From positions 62,001 to 126,000 of the IMG/VR virus record IMGVR_UViG_3300045974_000166: a DNA stretch of 64,000 nucleotides, one strand, 5' to 3'. Position numbers and translations under genes: made by a program. This DNA comes from a virus. The notes under the pieces were generated by a model that ran no database searches, was not told the origin of the DNA, and was given only the letters and a program-made list of their open reading frames with translations. Positions 28,641-37,284 of this stretch are shown here, one piece after another (the stretch's first letter is position 1; every line of letters begins with the position of its first letter).

Positions 28641-29399
28641 ATGGCAGTCAATTCGTATTTTCAGACGACCGAAAACGGTTATGCTTCTGAGCAGAATTTA
28701 GTTGAGTCTCTGAACATAGAGGCTATTCAGATAGCCGGCCAGAACTATATCTATATTCCGCGGACGTTGAATAAGTTAGATCAGATCTTTGGTGAAGATG
28801 TACTTTCTTCTTTTGACTCCTATGCCGAAATAGAAATGTACATGCTAGACTTCCAAGGGCCCGGTGGCGCATCTGAAATTCTTACTAGGTTTGGTATGGA
28901 AATTCAGGATACGGCCTCGTTCATTGTAGCTCGTAAGCGCTTCACTGAGACAGTAGTACCAATTGTTCCTGCTACTCGTGACCCAAAGGTGGCATGGAGA
29001 CCAAACGAAGGTGATCTAATCTTTGCTAAGCATTCTAAGTCTCTGTTTGAAATTAAGTTTGTAGAGGATGAAGAACCTGGTTACTATCAGTTGAATAAAA
29101 AGTATGTATGGACTCTTCGAACAGAATTGGTCCAGTTTAACAATGAAAAATTTGGTACTGGATATGCAGATGTAGATGCATATTATGGAGTAAGTTTAAA
29201 TAGATTAGATATGGGTATTGCTCTTGAAGATGGTTCTGGTATTTTCCTAATGGAAAGTGGTGGCGACGTACTACTTGAAGAATATGTAGTATCTAAAGAA
29301 TACGATGATATGCATGGTTTTGGTGATAACGATGTTATCAAGCAAGAGTTTGTTAAGATCATGAATTTTAACGAGAAAGATCCCTTCGCTGGGACATAA
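28641..29399 (+). CDS. 14: Neck protein gp14
   Basis: The 252-residue product is close to T4 gp14 (256) and has the family pattern: YIYIPRTLNKLDQIFGED, then FDSYAEIEMYMLDFQGPGG, a TRFGMEIQDTASFIVARKRF strand and PNEGDLIFAKHSKSLFEIKFVE. The protein joins gp13 in the neck collar. The start lies 3 bases after the spanin stop, so neck and lysis genes are on one transcript. Confidence 0.9.
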   Translation: MAVNSYFQTTENGYASEQNLVESLNIEAIQIAGQNYIYIPRTLNKLDQIFGEDVLSSFDSYAEIEMYMLDFQGPGGASEILTRFGMEIQDTASFIVARKRFTETVVPIVPATRDPKVAWRPNEGDLIFAKHSKSLFEIKFVEDEEPGYYQLNKKYVWTLRTELVQFNNEKFGTGYADVDAYYGVSLNRLDMGIALEDGSGIFLMESGGDVLLEEYVVSKEYDDMHGFGDNDVIKQEFVKIMNFNEKDPFAGT

Positions 29400-29402
29400 A
29401 GC

Positions 29403-30194
29403 ATGATCACAGCTATCCCATTTTACCACGGCACTACAAGAAATCTTGTTGTAGCATTTTGTGGTTTATTCTCTAATATTTTCCTTCGCACCAGAGACGC
29501 AGCCGGAGTTTCTCAGAAGATTGTAAATGTACCTATTTCATATCTGAACAAAGAAAAGTTTCTTGTTCGGTTGACACAAGATCCTGGAATGAACGAAGAT
29601 ACGGCACTAGTACTTCCACGTCTTTCGGCCGAGATTACTAGCATACAATACGACTCATCTCGGCAGTTCAATAAAGTAAATAAGGTAGTTGGATCTACAG
29701 GTTCTCGGGCAATCTACTATTATTCACCTGTACCTTATACAGTTACATTCTCTCTGTATTCTTATACGAAGACCGTAGAGGATAATCTTCAGATCATGGA
29801 GCAAATTCTTCCATTCTTCTCTCCGGACATAAATCTGTCTATTAAGATGTTAGAAGATCCAGTACTCATTCAAGATATTCCGATGGTCTTGAACTCTGTA
29901 AATACAGATGATTCATACTCGGGTTCATTTGAGAACATGCGTACGATTATCACATCGTACTCGTTCTCAATGAAAACTTTCTATTATGGCCCGATCCTTA
30001 ACTCAATAGATCCAGAAGGTCACTTTGCATCTGGATCTGATGCTCAGATTATTAAGCAAGTTTCTATTAATGTAACTAATAACAATAAATATACAGCCGT
30101 CATAAATCCATTTGCTGCAACAGCTATGGATCCTTATTCAATTGATGAAAATTGGGTAACAATCATACCTAAAGCTGGAGATCCTATATTATGA
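29403..30194 (+). CDS. 15: Tail sheath/tube terminator gp15
   Basis: The 263-residue product is close in size to T4 gp15 (272), the hexameric ring at the head-proximal end of the tail that binds sheath and neck. Seen in the sequence are GTTRNLVVAFCGLFSNIFL, then VPISYLNKEKFLVR, PRLSAEITSIQYDSSRQFNK and YTVTFSLYSYTKTVEDNLQIMEQILPFF. It overlaps gp16 by 4 bases (ATGA). The order 13-(lysis)-14-15-16 follows T4 apart from the insertion. Confidence 0.87.
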   Translation: MITAIPFYHGTTRNLVVAFCGLFSNIFLRTRDAAGVSQKIVNVPISYLNKEKFLVRLTQDPGMNEDTALVLPRLSAEITSIQYDSSRQFNKVNKVVGSTGSRAIYYYSPVPYTVTFSLYSYTKTVEDNLQIMEQILPFFSPDINLSIKMLEDPVLIQDIPMVLNSVNTDDSYSGSFENMRTIITSYSFSMKTFYYGPILNSIDPEGHFASGSDAQIIKQVSINVTNNNKYTAVINPFAATAMDPYSIDENWVTIIPKAGDPIL

Positions 30195-30631
30195 GTACAC
30201 CAAAAGTAGAAGCATCACTGAGTTCTATATTCAATGTCGATCTTCAAGAAGTAGATCCAAATCGTTCTCTGGCAGAACTACAGGCAGAGGCACAGGCTAA
30301 ATCGATAGATAGTCTTGAATCTCAAAGAGATTATGTAAAGGCTAATCTGGTAAAACTTATTGAGCGTGGAATGGTTGCCGTAGGTGATCTCAATACTATT
30401 GCAAACTCTACGGAAAAATCTCGTGACTTCGAAGTTATGGCGGGACTCATTAAGACGTTAGTAGAAACCAATGTTGAGCTCCTCAACGTAGAAGTTGCTC
30501 ATAAACCAAAACTTGGTATTCCTGGTGCAAACGGCCAAGAAGCAACAACGATTAACAATAATACAGTATTTGTAGGACAGACAAAAGATTTGGCGGCATA
30601 TCTGAAATCTACCAATGTGATTGATAATTAA
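30191..30631 (+). CDS. 16: Terminase small subunit gp16
   Basis: The 146-residue product compares with 164 in T4 gp16, which oligomerises on DNA and activates the large terminase. The helix pair RDYVKANLVKLIERG and SRDFEVMAGLIKTLVETNVELL resembles the gp16 coiled-coil core; a VAHKPKLGIPG region follows. In T4 the large subunit gp17 comes next. Here it does not: a late promoter motif and an unrelated gene follow, and no gp17 was found in the window. Confidence 0.78.
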   Translation: MSTPKVEASLSSIFNVDLQEVDPNRSLAELQAEAQAKSIDSLESQRDYVKANLVKLIERGMVAVGDLNTIANSTEKSRDFEVMAGLIKTLVETNVELLNVEVAHKPKLGIPGANGQEATTINNNTVFVGQTKDLAAYLKSTNVIDN

Positions 30632-30637
30632 ACTTTA

Positions 30638-30645
30638 ATTAAATA
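30638..30645 (+). promoter_or_regulatory. Putative late promoter ATTAAATA before the head-cargo island
   Basis: The exact octamer lies just after the gp16 stop and 33 bases before the next gene. It would start transcription of the 30679-41166 island. Confidence 0.5.
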
Positions 30646-30678
30646 ATGATATTGCAACACATTAATCGATGAACTAAT

Positions 30679-31749
30679 ATGACTAAGACTTTAAGAGAAC
30701 GGTATCTAAATAATGAGATTCTTTTGATAGGGGAAATTGTAAAAGATCAGACTACAGGTGAAGACGTAAAAATTCTTGACCGCGGTTCAAATTACGTTAC
30801 AGTTGAATCATCGGCGGGAATCCAGAAAAAATGGATACAAGATGTCATTTCCGAATCGGAACCGGAAACTAAAGTCGAGCACATAGTAGAGGAAGATTTT
30901 ACCCTTCTTGAATCTGGCCAAGTTAAACTTTTTGGGTTTGAAACTCAAAATTTCTGTGTAGAACTCTCGTCATTCATCATTGAACAATTTAAAGAATTCG
31001 ACGATTTATACTCCAAGCATCAGATCATCAAACTATTGGATTATGCTCTTACCGAATCTAATATTGACAAGAAGTACGAAAATCTAGAAAAGATTAGTGC
31101 CTTCTATAAAAATAATTCAATCCAAGAACCTCTAATTGTCGAAGGCCTTAAGAATTCAATTGAACGTCTTCGTTTGGCACAGATCGTAGCTTCTATTGCC
31201 GAAATTGATACTAAACCAAGCCCATACGAAACCGTAAAGGATGCTGTTACTGCTCTTAGAAAGAAGTATACAGATCCTAAGCAGTGGCAAGTATTATGGC
31301 CATTTTTCCGTATGGTAGATGCCTCGGGCATCACTGGTATTCTTCAGATGCTTCCTTTCAAACCAACAGCACAGACACCGGTAGGCCAATCATCTAGAGT
31401 AACAGAAGAAATTCTTTCTATGATGGAAGAAAATGTTGATGAATTATTTGAGTCTCTTTGCGTTGAAGATATAATGGAAACATACTCTGCAGATGAACTA
31501 GTTGAGGCATGGGCAGTCAAAGGTTTAGATGTACTTACTCCTGCCGTAAATACTTCCGTCCTATCTGATAGAACTAAGAAACTTGCCGATACTATGATTG
31601 CACGGAGAATGTTCCAAAAATCAATGCCAGACTTAACTTCAGATGATAAGAACACATTTGGTGAAACAGTTAACCGCCGCAAACTATTGGTAGCACAACT
31701 TGCACAAAAACTACTACCAAAAGTTAAGGCTCTACAGGAAACACCATGA
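30679..31749 (+). CDS. Head-region protein of unknown function with N-terminal SH3-like domain
   Basis: The 356-residue product begins with a small beta domain (residues about 15-58, GEIVKDQTTGEDVKILDRGSNYV...KKWIQDV) of the SH3/KOW type that recurs in phage head proteins. An acidic linker and mainly helical sequence follow, with a GFETQNFCVELSSFIIEQF segment at about 95. It overlaps the next gene by 4 bases (ATGA) and so belongs to the island of capsid-targeted proteins, but its own N-terminus lacks the TFxEYLxE tag. I do not recognise a function. Confidence 0.5.
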   Translation: MTKTLRERYLNNEILLIGEIVKDQTTGEDVKILDRGSNYVTVESSAGIQKKWIQDVISESEPETKVEHIVEEDFTLLESGQVKLFGFETQNFCVELSSFIIEQFKEFDDLYSKHQIIKLLDYALTESNIDKKYENLEKISAFYKNNSIQEPLIVEGLKNSIERLRLAQIVASIAEIDTKPSPYETVKDAVTALRKKYTDPKQWQVLWPFFRMVDASGITGILQMLPFKPTAQTPVGQSSRVTEEILSMMEENVDELFESLCVEDIMETYSADELVEAWAVKGLDVLTPAVNTSVLSDRTKKLADTMIARRMFQKSMPDLTSDDKNTFGETVNRRKLLVAQLAQKLLPKVKALQETP

Positions 31750-32897
31750 AAACATTTCTAGAATATTTAGCAGAGCAAGCAGAGTCAGATGGTAAACTCA
31801 AACATCTCCAGCACCTAGAAGATCTACATGTCGACCATGGCCAATCTGGCTTTAAGCACGCAGCTGGTGAACTTGACCGCGTAAAGAAACATGTAGAATC
31901 TGGTAAGACATCCTCTTCCCTAACTCAAAAGATTGATGGTTCTCCAAGTATTGTTATGGGTCATCACCCACAGTCTGGTAAGTATTTTGTCGCATCTAAA
32001 TCTGCATTCAATAAAACTCCAAAGCTTAACTATACTCATGCCGACATTGAAAAGAACCACGGCCATGCACCCGGTCTAGTGGAGAAACTTAAATCTGCTC
32101 TTGACCACGGCCATAAGATTCTACCAAAGCATGGTGTGTTTCAAGGTGACGTGCTTCACTCCGGTACAGATGTAAAGCATGGCAAGACTACTGCTACATT
32201 CAAACCTAACACGATCGAATATACAGCCCATGGTGCCGAAGCTGATAAGGTGAAGAAATCTAAGTTTGGTGTAGCTCTGCACACAGAATATCATGGCAAG
32301 ACTCTAGATGATATGCATGCCGAGCCTATTAAAGATCACTCTAAGTTTTCTCACCACGAAGATGTCTATTCGCCTTCTGTTGCATATAAGTCTGCCGGTA
32401 AGAAAATGTCTCCAGATGATAACCAAAAATTTCATGAGCATATAGCTGCTGCAAAGACCGCACACGAAAAGACTAACTACTCTCATATTTCTCCACACAA
32501 AGAACATATTAACACTTATATCAATCAAACAGTGAGATCTGGTGAAAAGCCAACTCACGAAGGATATGTAAAGCACTTAGAAGCGATTAAGACAAAAGCC
32601 GTAGGGTCTGTTAAGACAGAGAAAGCTAAAGCAGCTAAGGCTGATCTACATCAGTCTACAATCAATGCTGCGCAGGGTGATCATAAAGAATCTATTACTC
32701 ATGCTTTAAAATCTCACCATCATCTTCAGGCTGCCAAAGATCTGCTCGTGAAGCACATGGACCATTCAGCCGAAGGCCTTGAGGCAAAAATTAATGGTAA
32801 GAAAGTTGGCCCAGAAGGCTATGTGTCTAACCACGCAGGTAAATCAACAAAATTCGTTAACCGTGCCGAGTTCTCTCGTGCAAATTTTCAGAGATAA
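31746..32897 (+). CDS. Capsid-targeted ligase-like nucleotidyltransferase-fold protein
   Basis: The 383-residue product starts with MKTFLEYLAEQAE. This matches the capsid-targeting sequence of T4 internal proteins (MKTYQEFIAE then A), which the prohead protease cuts after the L/I-x-E motif; here the predicted cut is after E10. Residues 59-70 hold LTQKIDGSPSIV, with K62-x-D-G like motif I of ATP-dependent DNA ligases and RNA ligases. GVFQGDVL (about 138) and EGYVKHLEAIKTK (about 275) could be motifs III and IV/V. The rest is rich in His and Lys. Related proteins in aquatic phages are annotated only as a DUF (DUF6267 from memory, unverified). Ligase activity is a hypothesis. Confidence 0.6.
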   Translation: MKTFLEYLAEQAESDGKLKHLQHLEDLHVDHGQSGFKHAAGELDRVKKHVESGKTSSSLTQKIDGSPSIVMGHHPQSGKYFVASKSAFNKTPKLNYTHADIEKNHGHAPGLVEKLKSALDHGHKILPKHGVFQGDVLHSGTDVKHGKTTATFKPNTIEYTAHGAEADKVKKSKFGVALHTEYHGKTLDDMHAEPIKDHSKFSHHEDVYSPSVAYKSAGKKMSPDDNQKFHEHIAAAKTAHEKTNYSHISPHKEHINTYINQTVRSGEKPTHEGYVKHLEAIKTKAVGSVKTEKAKAAKADLHQSTINAAQGDHKESITHALKSHHHLQAAKDLLVKHMDHSAEGLEAKINGKKVGPEGYVSNHAGKSTKFVNRAEFSRANFQR

Positions 32898-32899
32898 AA

Positions 32900-33868
32900 A
32901 TGATAACATTCAAAGAATACCTATCGGAAGTAGCAATCAGTGGCACTGGCCTGAATGGCGAAAGACATTTAGCTAAATATGTGACACCACATCTAGGATC
33001 TTCTAACTTTACACATACTCTGGCAAGAAATCATGGTGATCTAGAACCGGGTTCTAAAGTTAAATTGCACAAAGTAGAAAACATAAAAGGTGTTACTCAT
33101 GTCCACGCAGAAGATGAATCTGGCCACAAACATGTAATACCAGTTACTAAACTACATAAACCTGGTACTCAAAAAGAAAATGCCGGCCATAAGTATGAAA
33201 ATGATTTTATCACTCATCTTAAGAAACATGGTGTTATGCCAGAACATTTGTCTGGCGCAGGGTCCACCGCAGGTACCGATTTCCAAGTAGAACATAGAAA
33301 ACTCAAAAGGAACCATGCTGGTAAAGTTCAAGGTAGTATGTTGAATGGTGAAACTAAGAATGGTGTGACTGGTGCTATGGGTCAGATCACAATTCACCAT
33401 GATCCTAAAAAGGGTGGCTGGCATATTCCAGATGATGCCCGTGCTAAGAGACCTAAGTATGCCGCCGAAGTTGAAAAAGCCGGTGTTTTGAAGCATATGA
33501 ATAAACACTATAACCCAGATAAGCATGACATTAAAACTACCGATTCGGGTAGAGCTCAATCTGTATACATTAAACATCCAAATCTAGAACCAGGCCATGC
33601 TTATCTGCAAGATCACCACGTGCATATCCTACAAGTTGGTGGTCATGGTACGTACCGTGTTGGCGATAAAGACCACACAGGCCATGGACTTCCAGCAATC
33701 TCCGGTAAAGGTAAATGGACTGTCCGTGAGAAACAAGCAGGAAATAAGAAGGCACGTACAGTTATGTTCCAACCAGATGGTAAAGCCGGTCTTGACAAAT
33801 CTCATGTAGATCTAGATAAACCAGATCATATCGAAGCATTCAAGAAGACTTTGGGAATTACTAAATGA
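32900..33868 (+). CDS. Capsid-targeted protein with PD-(D/E)XK nuclease-like core
   Basis: The 322-residue product starts with MITFKEYLSEVA, a capsid-targeting-like N-terminus with a predicted prohead-protease cut after E10. Residues 97-166 show the spacing of a PD-(D/E)XK nuclease: E100 in a helix (GHKYENDFITHLKKHG), D127 in GSTAGTDFQV, the pair E151-T-K153 (LNGETKNG) and Q162 in the following segment. The C-terminal half (about 205-310) is basic, His-rich and beta-like, without known relatives. The start lies 2 bases after the preceding stop. It could be a DNA-cutting or recombination enzyme packed in the head. The nuclease call is from motif spacing only. Confidence 0.5.
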   Translation: MITFKEYLSEVAISGTGLNGERHLAKYVTPHLGSSNFTHTLARNHGDLEPGSKVKLHKVENIKGVTHVHAEDESGHKHVIPVTKLHKPGTQKENAGHKYENDFITHLKKHGVMPEHLSGAGSTAGTDFQVEHRKLKRNHAGKVQGSMLNGETKNGVTGAMGQITIHHDPKKGGWHIPDDARAKRPKYAAEVEKAGVLKHMNKHYNPDKHDIKTTDSGRAQSVYIKHPNLEPGHAYLQDHHVHILQVGGHGTYRVGDKDHTGHGLPAISGKGKWTVREKQAGNKKARTVMFQPDGKAGLDKSHVDLDKPDHIEAFKKTLGITK

Positions 33869-34647
33869 AAACCACAGTGATGGCATTTGGCAGGATGTCT
33901 CCAGTTACGGCTGGCCACGCCAAGTTAGTACAGAAGGTGAAGGATACTGCTGCTGAGCATAAGGCAGATCACAAGATCATTCTGTCTCATACTCAAGATG
34001 CCAAAAAGAATCCGCTGCATGTTGATGACAAGGTTCGCTTTGCCAAGCATTACTTCCCGGGCACTCATATCGAGGGTGCCTCTAAAGAACATCCTACATT
34101 CTTACACCACGCTAAGAAACTATCAGACGAAGGCACAGAACACCTAGTCATGGTAGCTGGTTCTGACCGTGCCAAGGAATACCATGACATCCTGCACAAG
34201 TACAATGGCCCTGGTAAGAATCATAACTTCAAGAAGATTACAGTAGTTTCTGCTGGTGAACGTGATCCAGATGCCGAAGGCACCGAAGGTATGTCCGCTT
34301 CCAAACTTCGTGCTCATGCCGTTGCCGGCCACTATAAAGAATTCAAATCTGGTCTACCTAAGGGTGATGAAAAGATCCACAAAGAAATGTACCACAAGGT
34401 TCGCTCTGGCCTGAAACTAGAATGCTTCATCTATCGTGCTAAAGGCCTAGTTATGGAATATGCTGTATCCAAACATGCATCGGCAGCTGCAGAAGTTGAG
34501 CATTTACTTAGTAATGATCCTGGTAACAAAGATCTAATCGACTTAGCTCTCAAACATCATAAGCGTGCCGTTGCTGCTGCCACTTCTGAGACCGAAAAGA
34601 AATATCATTCAGACAAAATAGCCAAATTAAATAGACAATGCTCATAA
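33865..34647 (+). CDS. Cytidylyltransferase/NMNAT-like nucleotidyltransferase
   Basis: The 260-residue product has the nucleotidylyltransferase signature: MAFGRMSPVTAGHAKLV with T15-x-G-H18, the ATP-binding TxGH motif. It has a VMVAGSDRA strand-loop at about 95-103 and a SASKLRAH motif (144-151) equivalent to the ISSTxIR motif. Family members couple a nucleotide to a phosphate group, for instance in NAD synthesis. Residues 180-260 are an Ala/His/Lys-rich helical extension. It overlaps the preceding gene by ATGA and lies among capsid-targeted proteins, but it has no TFxEYLxE tag. Related enzymes occur near head genes of other T4-like phages. The substrate is unknown. Confidence 0.75.
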   Translation: MKTTVMAFGRMSPVTAGHAKLVQKVKDTAAEHKADHKIILSHTQDAKKNPLHVDDKVRFAKHYFPGTHIEGASKEHPTFLHHAKKLSDEGTEHLVMVAGSDRAKEYHDILHKYNGPGKNHNFKKITVVSAGERDPDAEGTEGMSASKLRAHAVAGHYKEFKSGLPKGDEKIHKEMYHKVRSGLKLECFIYRAKGLVMEYAVSKHASAAAEVEHLLSNDPGNKDLIDLALKHHKRAVAAATSETEKKYHSDKIAKLNRQCS

Positions 34648-34657
34648 GGATTTCATA

Positions 34658-36847
34658 ATGCAACTAGAAAAACACATTAACATCACAAAGACTCCAAACG
34701 GAGCTATTGTTTCTTTCGGCGGACAGGTTTGTCTCACTATCTCCGAGATGGGAACAGAATTCTTCTGGTCTGCTTCTCCTGTGTTTGCTAAGTTAACTTA
34801 TGGTGCATCCACTTTCTCCGATTTGCCAAGATCTTGGACTGGTCATTCTACAATGGCCGAAGCAATTGCAGATGGTCTTAACAAACTAGATGAAATGAAG
34901 GCATTCTATGGTATAGTAGATTTGGCCGATGACACGTATGGTGACAAGCTGAACGAATCGGAAGAACTAGACGAAGATACTTATAAAGATAAATCTAATT
35001 CTGCTTGGGAAAAAGTTCATGCAAAATCTAAAGGTCCAGTAGATAGATTTATCACAAGAGTTGCTGCTAGAGTATTAGATAAAACTAAAATTGATAGAAA
35101 AACTGGCAAAGTAGTTCAATCGGAAGAAGTGGTTGAACTAGAATTTGATCAAGCTGCTATCGTTGAAGCACTTGCCTCTATCAAGGAAGATTGCCGTGTC
35201 GAAGCACTGAGAATGTCCGATTCTCTTCTTGAAGCACAACAACTTGCCAATGAACTCTTTGAAGACATCACAGAAGAATATCTGAATGAATTGTCTAAAG
35301 CTACTTTGGGTTCATATGCTAAAAAGGCTGCTACAGATGCAGCATATAAAGAATTGAATGCTGGTCAAATGGGTATTAATAGAGCTGGTGGTTTTGGTTA
35401 TGCGGCTGACAAGAAAGCAAAAAAACGGCTACAAGGTGTCCATACTGCAGTTAATAAACTTACAGAAGTAGAAGAACTTGACGAAGTTTGGGCTGGTCCT
35501 AACCCAGACAAGCAACCAAAATCCTATGTCGCTAAACTGAAGGCTAAGAATACTGGCAAACAAGCTCCAGCTACCGATATTAAGTTCGATGACCATGAAA
35601 AACTTGGTGTGTGGAAGCGTAATGCCGGCCAAGGTGAGATGATTCTTCGTAAACACAAAAAGACAGGTCAGCACGAAATTGTTGCCAACAATGACCAGTT
35701 CTCTCATGTAGCATATCCTGACTCTGAAGCCGCAGGTAAGAAATATCTCAACTTGCTAGGCAAACTTCAAGAAGAAGAACTCGATGAATACTTTGTTCCA
35801 TATCTTTTGAAAGGCAAACAAAAGCCTTATGTGTCTTCTCTCGGCCCTGGCCATTATGAAGTTCTTGGTAATGTCGGTCAGGTAAAGGCGACATTTACCC
35901 GAGCAACACACGGTAAAGATGCTCATGCTATGGCTCAAAAACATCTAAGAGCTAAGTACAACGAATACATGGCCGAAGAAGTAGAAGTACTCGATGAAGC
36001 AAGATTCGGAATGGACGACATTGCCGTTGGTGGCACCGTTATCTATAAGACTCTGAAGGGTGACCACAAGATGTCTAAGGTACGCAACAAGGGTAATGGT
36101 TTTGCTCTGCACCTACAAGACGGTTCGACTATTCAGAATCATGCCGTTAGATCTACCGATGCTTCCGATTGGAAACACTTCGAAAACTTGAAGGAAGAAG
36201 TTCTAGATGAAAAGCTTGACCGCCATGGCGATTTCCACCGGTCTGTTGAAAATGGCATTTTTGCACATTCTAAACATCTCGATACTACTAAGAAATATTT
36301 GCATGACAAAGACACAAGAGGCAGCGACGGTCTCTCTATGCAATTAGCTACATTTGACCACGAAAAACATGCACAAGCAGCTGCTAAGAAACATGGTGGC
36401 AGAGTGGAACGTACTGATTTTGGAACTTATAGAGTTACCGAAGAAGTTCTTGATGAAGCAACTCGCCCACTATCCGGTGATGCATACTGGAAGTCCAAAG
36501 AAGTAGAGTCTAAGGAAGAATATCTTAAGGCTCAACGCAAAGCTCTAGGTCTTCCAGAGCCAGTGAAACGCGGCCGCGGCAAACCAACTAACATCGACCG
36601 TGACCTTCTTAAGACTCGTGCTCACTCCAATGTAGAGGCAGGCAAACGTCCAACAGCTGGTTTCGACCGTAACGAGAAGATCCACTTCGTTCGCCATCTT
36701 AAGGATCATCCAGACTTTGCAGAAAAGCATGTGTCACAAGCAGGCCGACCTGTTGGAACGACTAAGGTTGCCTCTCAACAACAAGCTTTGGTTAAGAAGA
36801 AACAAGACACGGCCTTCTCTATGTGGGCAGGATTGGGTAAGAAATGA
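34658..36847 (+). CDS. Polyprotein-like head protein with repeated EELDE/EEVLDE linkers
   Basis: The 729-residue chain is a string of small basic domains separated by short acidic linkers: ESEELDE, EVEELDE, QEEELDE, EEVEVLDE, KEEVLDE and TEEVLDE (near 34955, 35470, 35772, 35974, 36194 and 36439). Each contains L-x-E, the recognition pattern of the T4 prohead protease gp21. Residues about 208-275 carry an ELSKATLGSYAKKA module that recurs in three other genes here. Other modules look SH3-like or dsRBD-like. The last about 110 residues are basic, with KRGRGKP. I infer a head-internal polyprotein that may be cut during maturation. No enzyme motif was recognised. Confidence 0.55.
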   Translation: MQLEKHINITKTPNGAIVSFGGQVCLTISEMGTEFFWSASPVFAKLTYGASTFSDLPRSWTGHSTMAEAIADGLNKLDEMKAFYGIVDLADDTYGDKLNESEELDEDTYKDKSNSAWEKVHAKSKGPVDRFITRVAARVLDKTKIDRKTGKVVQSEEVVELEFDQAAIVEALASIKEDCRVEALRMSDSLLEAQQLANELFEDITEEYLNELSKATLGSYAKKAATDAAYKELNAGQMGINRAGGFGYAADKKAKKRLQGVHTAVNKLTEVEELDEVWAGPNPDKQPKSYVAKLKAKNTGKQAPATDIKFDDHEKLGVWKRNAGQGEMILRKHKKTGQHEIVANNDQFSHVAYPDSEAAGKKYLNLLGKLQEEELDEYFVPYLLKGKQKPYVSSLGPGHYEVLGNVGQVKATFTRATHGKDAHAMAQKHLRAKYNEYMAEEVEVLDEARFGMDDIAVGGTVIYKTLKGDHKMSKVRNKGNGFALHLQDGSTIQNHAVRSTDASDWKHFENLKEEVLDEKLDRHGDFHRSVENGIFAHSKHLDTTKKYLHDKDTRGSDGLSMQLATFDHEKHAQAAAKKHGGRVERTDFGTYRVTEEVLDEATRPLSGDAYWKSKEVESKEEYLKAQRKALGLPEPVKRGRGKPTNIDRDLLKTRAHSNVEAGKRPTAGFDRNEKIHFVRHLKDHPDFAEKHVSQAGRPVGTTKVASQQQALVKKKQDTAFSMWAGLGKK

Positions 36848-37284
36848 TTATTGACGAACTTAAAGTAACACTGGCCAACCACATTGAGTCGGCCCTGACC
36901 GTCTGGGGTTATCACTGGAATATCGAAGGAGTTGATTTCAACCAATATCATACATTCTTCTCTGAGATTTATAACGAATACTTTGATCAAGTAGATACGC
37001 TAGCCGAATATGTCCGAATTGTATCAAAAGCCGAGGAATATGTGAATGCTTCGGTTGATGTGGTGAAAGCTAATAAGACCGTGAAGAGTAAAATTGTTGT
37101 AGGTTCTAAACCAAAAGAAATGGTGAAAGAAATCCTTGTACTCAATGATGCTCTTCTAGCAGATATGGCTAATATGTTCAAATTGTCAACCGCAGCGGGT
37201 GAGCAAGGTTTGGCTAACTACTGCGCTGGTCAAATGGATGTATATGAAAAACTTCGTTGGAAACTCCTAACTGTGGCAAAATGA
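36844..37284 (+). CDS. Dps/ferritin-like protein
   Basis: The 146-residue helical product matches the Dps fold: H24 in YHWNIEG, H36, D51 and E55 fall at the spacing of E. coli Dps ferroxidase ligands H51, H63, D78 and E82. The D67 equivalent is a serine, with a glutamate one residue later. Dps proteins store iron, protect DNA from peroxide damage and often bind DNA. It overlaps both neighbours by ATGA, so it is produced with the polyprotein-like and capsid-targeted proteins. Whether it is packed in the head, protects DNA in the cell, or only uses the fold structurally is open. The family call is fairly firm. Confidence 0.75.
   Translation: MIIDELKVTLANHIESALTVWGYHWNIEGVDFNQYHTFFSEIYNEYFDQVDTLAEYVRIVSKAEEYVNASVDVVKANKTVKSKIVVGSKPKEMVKEILVLNDALLADMANMFKLSTAAGEQGLANYCAGQMDVYEKLRWKLLTVAK

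Noticed and set aside
30679-31749. Large terminase gp17
   Set aside because: Considered because of its position after gp16, but there is no Walker A or B motif and no nuclease domain, and it is far too short.
37257-37280. A TTG start eight codons upstream of the capsid-targeted protein
   Set aside because: It would bury the MKTFKEYLTE tag that must be at the N-terminus and lies inside the Dps-like gene. ATG 37281 is coupled by ATGA.
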